From positions 1 through 9,397 of the forward strand of contig SLQH01000060.1 in NCBI GenBank assembly GCA_007131555.1: a stretch of DNA of 9,397 nt. The letters are read 5' to 3'. The DNA comes from Planctomycetota bacterium. Lineage in GTDB: Bacteria; Planctomycetota; UBA11346. The notes below the pieces were generated by a model that worked only from the letters and a program-made list of their open reading frames with translations, was not told where the DNA came from and made no database searches. The translations under genes and the position numbers were made by a program. The first letter of the stretch is position 1. Each line of letters begins with the position of its first letter. This document shows, in pieces, positions 6,563 through 9,397 of the stretch.

Positions 6563-7569
6563 GGGTCTTCGCTGCGCTGGGCGAACACCATGCGGCCATT
6601 GCTGGTCTGATGGATGCGGATGATGGTGGCACTCACCCGTTGGCCAATGGCCTGGCCGGCGGCAGAGACCACGGTCATGCTGCCATCATCAAGGAATCCG
6701 ATACCCTGATCCGGTTCTTCGCCGGGTTTGACGATGTCCACCTCTATGAGGTCGCCGGCCTGCGGACTGGATTGCAGGCTGCGGGCCAGGGCCATCGGGT
6801 TGATGACGCGCAGGCCCTCGCTGCGGGCCCGGTCGCAGAGACGGTCATTGCCGCAGACCAGCCGGGCACTGTGCAGGCGGACCAGGGCCAGCACAGTATC
6901 ATCCAGGGACGGACTGTTGGGCAGATCGGTGGTGTCGATGGTCAGGCCACTGCCGCGCAGACGGCGCAGGGCGGCCACATTCTCCAGGGAACGGCCGCCG
7001 CGCAGACGCTTGGCCGGGTCGGGGTCTTCGGCCAGTTGCTCGGCTGTTCCGAGCACCATCCGGGGGACGATCAGATGTTGGTCGATCACCCCGTCCTCGA
7101 CCAGCAGCGGCAGGCGTCGATCAGCCAGGGCGCTGAGATCCAGCACCGCCGCGCCGTCGTCGTAGCGTTCGTTGCGAAACTCGACGAACGGGATGATGAG
7201 CCGGAAACGGTCAGCATTGTGCAGCACCATCACCAACACCAGATAGGTGGTGATCAAGACCAGGGGGACGTCAAGGTTGTTGACCAGATCCTGGTCCTGG
7301 ATGACCGCGCGCAGGGTGATGAGGATCAACAAGGAGAAGATCAGGCCGGCGGCCAGGCCGATCAGGAAGGCGGCCAGGGTGCGGGTGAAGTAGCGTCGAA
7401 AGGCGTGCTCGGCGGCGATCAGGGTGATGGCCACGGCAAAGCCCAGCATGGCTCCCAACCACCACGGGAAGCCGCTTGCCCCAGACAGTTCGTAATATCG
7501 GTTGCCATAGACATGGCCGACGCTGATGGCCATGATGACAAAGCCCAGACGGACGAGAAGGATGAGCAT
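6559..7569 (-). CDS. YacL-like membrane protein with PIN and TRAM domains
   Basis: The 336-residue protein has four predicted transmembrane helices (about 3-21, 35-53, 64-86 and 100-117), then a PIN nuclease-like domain (about 141-262) and a C-terminal TRAM domain (about 268-332). PIN features are VLDLS with Asp144, Glu177, Asp223/Asp224 and GND with Asp242. The PIN strand reads VLDLSALADRR, a little off the family's LDTSAIIDGR. The TRAM part shows QGIGFLDDGSM and the HQTSNGRMVFA end, as in B. subtilis YacL relatives. PIN domains are often ribonucleases and TRAM domains often bind RNA; the actual substrate of this family is not firmly known. The start is supported by AGGA five bases upstream (minus strand, 7578-7575). 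The gene is coupled to nth by a GTGA overlap. Confidence 0.9.
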   Translation of the reverse strand: MLILLVRLGFVIMAISVGHVYGNRYYELSGASGFPWWLGAMLGFAVAITLIAAEHAFRRYFTRTLAAFLIGLAAGLIFSLLILITLRAVIQDQDLVNNLDVPLVLITTYLVLVMVLHNADRFRLIIPFVEFRNERYDDGAAVLDLSALADRRLPLLVEDGVIDQHLIVPRMVLGTAEQLAEDPDPAKRLRGGRSLENVAALRRLRGSGLTIDTTDLPNSPSLDDTVLALVRLHSARLVCGNDRLCDRARSEGLRVINPMALARSLQSSPQAGDLIEVDIVKPGEEPDQGIGFLDDGSMTVVSAAGQAIGQRVSATIIRIHQTSNGRMVFAQRSEDP

Positions 7570-7574
7570 GGTGA

Positions 7575-7578
7575 TCCT
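7575..7578 (-). promoter_or_regulatory. Shine-Dalgarno for the PIN/TRAM gene
   Basis: On the minus strand this reads AGGA, five bases before the ATG at 7569. It supports that start over any longer frame. Confidence 0.55.
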
Positions 7579-7604
7579 GTCGCTGGCGGTGATGCGAAGG
7601 TATC

Positions 7605-7632
7605 ATTCTATGGCCTGATCGGCGTAGCCCAA
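7605..7632 (-). promoter_or_regulatory. Weak sigma70-like promoter candidate for the PIN/TRAM-nth pair
   Basis: On the minus strand TTGGGC (7632-7627) and TAGAAT (7610-7605) are separated by 16 nt and lie about 36 nt before the ATG at 7569. The -10 hexamer is good (five of six to TATAAT) but the -35 is poor (three of six). This is the only reasonable candidate in the short divergent space. No equally convincing promoter was seen for the plus-strand operon. Confidence 0.25.
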
Positions 7633-7696
7633 GAACCGGTCGATGGCGGGACGTCTGGTGGTTGATCGGTCGTCCATCGGGCCGAGACTGCCAGCC

Positions 7697-8209
7697 ATGG
7701 AACACCGTTGGTCGATCGCTCTGCGCAAGGAGGACTTCCGCTTCTCCTGTGCCCACTTCCTGATCTTCCCTGATGGCAGCAAGGAGCGCCTGCATGGGCA
7801 CAACTATCAGGTGTCCTGTCGGGTCGAGGGAGCCCTGGATGGGCATGGCTTGGTGATCGATTTCAATCAGGTCAAGCCGCTGGTCCGGGCCTTGTGCCAG
7901 GCCTTCGATGAACGGTGGTTGGTGCCCCAGGACAATCCCTTGCTGGACATCCGGCCCGGTGATGACGGGCATACCGAAGTGCGCTTCAAGGACCGTCGAT
8001 ATCTGGTTCCCAGTGACGAGATCGTGGTGCTGCCGCTCAACAACATTTCGGTGGAAAACCTTGCCTCCCATCTCGCCGCTCGTCTGTGGCAGGCCCTGCG
8101 CGAACGCTTTGGCAGTGCCCAGGTCACGACAGTGGAGGTGGCGGTGGCCGAGACCAGCGGCCAGGAAGGCTGTTATCGGATCAGCGACCCTGGCTCAGTG
8201 GGGGGCTGA
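7697..8209 (+). CDS. 6-pyruvoyltetrahydropterin synthase-family enzyme, PTPS-III-like
   Basis: The 170-residue protein belongs to the tunnelling-fold PTPS/QueD family acting on 7,8-dihydroneopterin triphosphate. Zinc ligands are His20 (in FSCAHFL) and His33/His35 (HGHNY). The key region reads KERLHGHNY: QueD and PTPS enzymes carry a catalytic Cys four residues before HGH, but here that position is Lys29, with Glu30 next to it. Glu in an ExxHGH motif is the mark of PTPS-III, which in several bacteria and in Plasmodium makes 6-hydroxymethyl-dihydropterin in place of FolB. The C-terminal part (ETSGQEGCYRI) holds the conserved pterin-anchoring Glu. I chose ATG 7697 because the family's N-terminal strand begins there; ATG 7643 would add 18 unmatched residues, and neither has a strong ribosome-binding site. 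The stop overlaps the LOG-family start by one base. Queuosine-type activity is the alternative. Confidence 0.87.
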   Translation: MEHRWSIALRKEDFRFSCAHFLIFPDGSKERLHGHNYQVSCRVEGALDGHGLVIDFNQVKPLVRALCQAFDERWLVPQDNPLLDIRPGDDGHTEVRFKDRRYLVPSDEIVVLPLNNISVENLASHLAARLWQALRERFGSAQVTTVEVAVAETSGQEGCYRISDPGSVGG

Positions 8210-8763
8210 TGCGCATCACCGTCTTTGCTTCGTCCAGTCCCCGGACTCCGCCGGCCTATTGTGCCCTGGCCGCTCAACTGGGGACCTTGATCGCCGCTGC
8301 CGGCCATGAACTGATCAATGGGGCTGGTCGTGAGGGCTGCATGGGAGCTCTCAATGAAGCCTGTCTGGCCGCTGGCGGACGGGTCCATGGTGTCATCCTG
8401 CGCTGCTTCCACGAGGCCGGCCTGACCCATGCCGGGCTGCGCGATGTGGTCATTGCCGATACCATGCGTGAACGCAAACGCCTCCTGGGCGACACGGCCG
8501 ATGCCTATATCGTGCTGCCCGGCGGACCGGGTACCTGGGAGGAGTTCTGGGAGGTGGCGGTGGAGCGCCAGATTGCGGTCCATGTCCGTCCTCTGGTGGT
8601 GGTCAATGCTGACGGTTTCTACGCCGGCTTTCTGGCCCAGGTTGAACGGGCCTGGGCAGATGGCCTGTTGTATGGCCCGGCGGCGGCCCTGTTCACGGTG
8701 GTGGCAGATCCGGCCGCTGCGGTGACGGCCTGTGCGCCTGATCAAAGCGCTCAGGTACTGTGA
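8209..8763 (+). CDS. LOG-family protein (putative nucleotide 5'-monophosphate phosphoribohydrolase)
   Basis: The 184-residue protein has the Rossmann-type LOG fold: MRITVFASSS at the N-terminus, the INGAGREGCMGALNEA phosphate-binding segment (36-51), MRERK (86-90) and the signature PGGPGTWEE (104-112) with catalytic Glu112. LOG proteins release the base from cytokinin riboside or purine nucleoside 5'-monophosphates; in bacteria the natural substrate is often unknown. The start ATG overlaps the PTPS stop as TGATG and is preceded by a G-rich tract, so translation is coupled. Length matches small LOG proteins (about 180-200). The neighbouring beta-phosphoglucomutase and PTPS genes do not point to one pathway. 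It has been annotated elsewhere as a 'lysine decarboxylase' family, which is a legacy misnomer for this motif. Confidence 0.9.
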   Translation: MRITVFASSSPRTPPAYCALAAQLGTLIAAAGHELINGAGREGCMGALNEACLAAGGRVHGVILRCFHEAGLTHAGLRDVVIADTMRERKRLLGDTADAYIVLPGGPGTWEEFWEVAVERQIAVHVRPLVVVNADGFYAGFLAQVERAWADGLLYGPAAALFTVVADPAAAVTACAPDQSAQVL

Positions 8764-8767
8764 TGTC

Positions 8768-8772
8768 AGGAG
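8768..8772 (+). promoter_or_regulatory. Shine-Dalgarno for beta-phosphoglucomutase
   Basis: AGGAG lies 8 nt before ATG 8781 and decides for that start over ATG 8763, which is in frame and overlaps the previous stop but lacks a comparable site upstream. Confidence 0.7.
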
Positions 8773-8780
8773 AACATGTC

Positions 8781-9397
8781 ATGCAACACGCCCCAGCATC
8801 GTCGTCTCCAGTCCATGGGGGTCTGGCGGCGGTCATCTTCGATCTTGATGGCGTATTGGTCACCACAGATCGTTATCATTACGAGGCCTGGAAGGACATC
8901 GCTGATGCCAGCGGCCTGCCCTTCGATGAAACGGTCAATCATCTCCTGCGCGGGGTGTCCCGGGCTGAGAGCCTGCGCCGCATCTATGCGGCGGCTGCAG
9001 TACCGCTGCCCGATGACAGCGTCTTCCAGGATCAGTTGCGGCGCAAGAACGATCGCTATGTCGCTCTCATCGAGCAGATGGGCACTGATGACATCCTGCC
9101 TGGAGCCGTCCCCTTGTTGCAGGCCCTCAGAGCTGCCGGCATCCGTACCGCCGTAGCCTCGGCCAGTCGCAATGCGCCGCTGGTATTGGAGCGCACCGGC
9201 CTGCATCCCTGGTTGGACGCGGTGGCTGATGGCAGCATGGTGCAGGCCTCCAAGCCCGATCCCGAGGTCTTCCTACTGGCGGCGGAATTGCTGGCCTGTG
9301 CGCCCGGGCACTGTGTCGGGGTAGAAGATGCCGCTGCCGGAGTCGAGGCCATCCATCAGGCCGGGATGGTGGCGGTAGGGGTTGGAGCGCAGGCCGC
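8781..9397 (+). CDS. pgmB: Beta-phosphoglucomutase (HAD superfamily), 3' end outside the window
   Basis: It interconverts beta-glucose 1-phosphate and glucose 6-phosphate, usually downstream of maltose, trehalose or similar inverting disaccharide phosphorylases. Visible in the 205 residues present: FDLDGVL with nucleophile Asp21 and acid/base Asp23; Thr29 and His33; the cap signature LRGVSRAESLRRIY (about 56-69) with Arg61; SASRN with Ser127; SKPDPEVF with Lys158; and GVEDAAAGVEAI with Glu182/Asp183. These match the L. lactis enzyme, including RKNDRY, throughout. The family is about 220 residues, so only a short C-terminal piece is missing. An N-terminal extension of about 14 residues precedes the first strand. 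The gene follows LOG by 17 nt with its own Shine-Dalgarno, so it is in the same operon. A glycoside phosphorylase may follow beyond the edge. Confidence 0.93.
   Translation, partial: MQHAPASSSPVHGGLAAVIFDLDGVLVTTDRYHYEAWKDIADASGLPFDETVNHLLRGVSRAESLRRIYAAAAVPLPDDSVFQDQLRRKNDRYVALIEQMGTDDILPGAVPLLQALRAAGIRTAVASASRNAPLVLERTGLHPWLDAVADGSMVQASKPDPEVFLLAAELLACAPGHCVGVEDAAAGVEAIHQAGMVAVGVGAQA

Noticed and set aside
6610..7665. 351-residue plus-strand open frame
   Set aside because: It lies antisense to the clear PIN/TRAM gene; its Gln/Asp/Gly/His-rich product has no motif and is typical of antisense shadows in this GC-rich codon usage.
7643..7696. Upstream ATG start for the PTPS gene
   Set aside because: It would add 18 residues with no family match and has no better ribosome-binding site than ATG 7697.
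7271..8071. 266-residue minus-strand open frame
   Set aside because: It spans parts of both the PTPS gene (antisense) and the PIN/TRAM gene (another frame); its product is His/Arg/Pro-rich and without motifs.
8763..8780. Earlier in-frame ATG (8763) for beta-phosphoglucomutase
   Set aside because: The AGGAG at 8768-8772 would lie inside the gene; its spacing fits ATG 8781 instead. The earlier start remains possible through stop-start coupling.

Overview
The window is GC-rich bacterial DNA with tightly packed genes. A membrane-anchored Ser/Thr kinase paired with a zinc-ribbon (MJ0042-like) membrane protein, plus a PIN/TRAM membrane protein, would suit a Planctomycetota/Lentisphaerota-type (PVC) bacterium. 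That placement is inferred from gene style only; no phylogenetic marker is present.

Layout. Positions 1-429 carry no convincing gene but are dense in palindromes: two near-identical inverted arms (26-52 and 232-258) enclose further hairpins, followed by a separate hairpin and a 34-bp imperfect tandem repeat (344-411). On the minus strand, a zinc-ribbon/single-TM protein (4469-3288) leads into a 935-residue transmembrane Ser/Thr kinase (3237-430). A 50-nt gap between them holds a 13-codon mini-ORF. A 257-nt divergent intergenic region with inverted repeats separates this pair from a plus-strand pair: an unrecognised 205-residue protein (4727-5344) overlapping 5-formyltetrahydrofolate cyclo-ligase (5338-5940). 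The cyclo-ligase converges on, and overlaps by 35 nt, an endonuclease III gene (6562-5906, minus), which is itself coupled by a GTGA overlap to an upstream YacL-like PIN/TRAM gene (7569-6559, minus). Divergent from that pair is a compact plus-strand operon: a PTPS-family enzyme carrying an ExxHGH motif (7697-8209), a LOG-family phosphoribohydrolase-like protein (8209-8763) and beta-phosphoglucomutase (8781 to beyond the window end).

How the genes may work together. The kinase and zinc-ribbon proteins look like a membrane signalling pair. The PTPS-like enzyme has Glu where QueD-type enzymes place their catalytic Cys motif. This suggests it may make the folate precursor 6-hydroxymethyl-dihydropterin instead of a queuosine precursor; the cyclo-ligase 2 kb away is also a folate enzyme. 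Endonuclease III (DNA repair) and the PIN/TRAM protein are co-transcribed but have no obvious common pathway. Beta-phosphoglucomutase normally works with a disaccharide phosphorylase, which may lie beyond the right edge. No prophage, CRISPR array, tRNA or rRNA was seen. Apart from the repeat-rich left end, this is ordinary chromosomal gene content with some unusual details.
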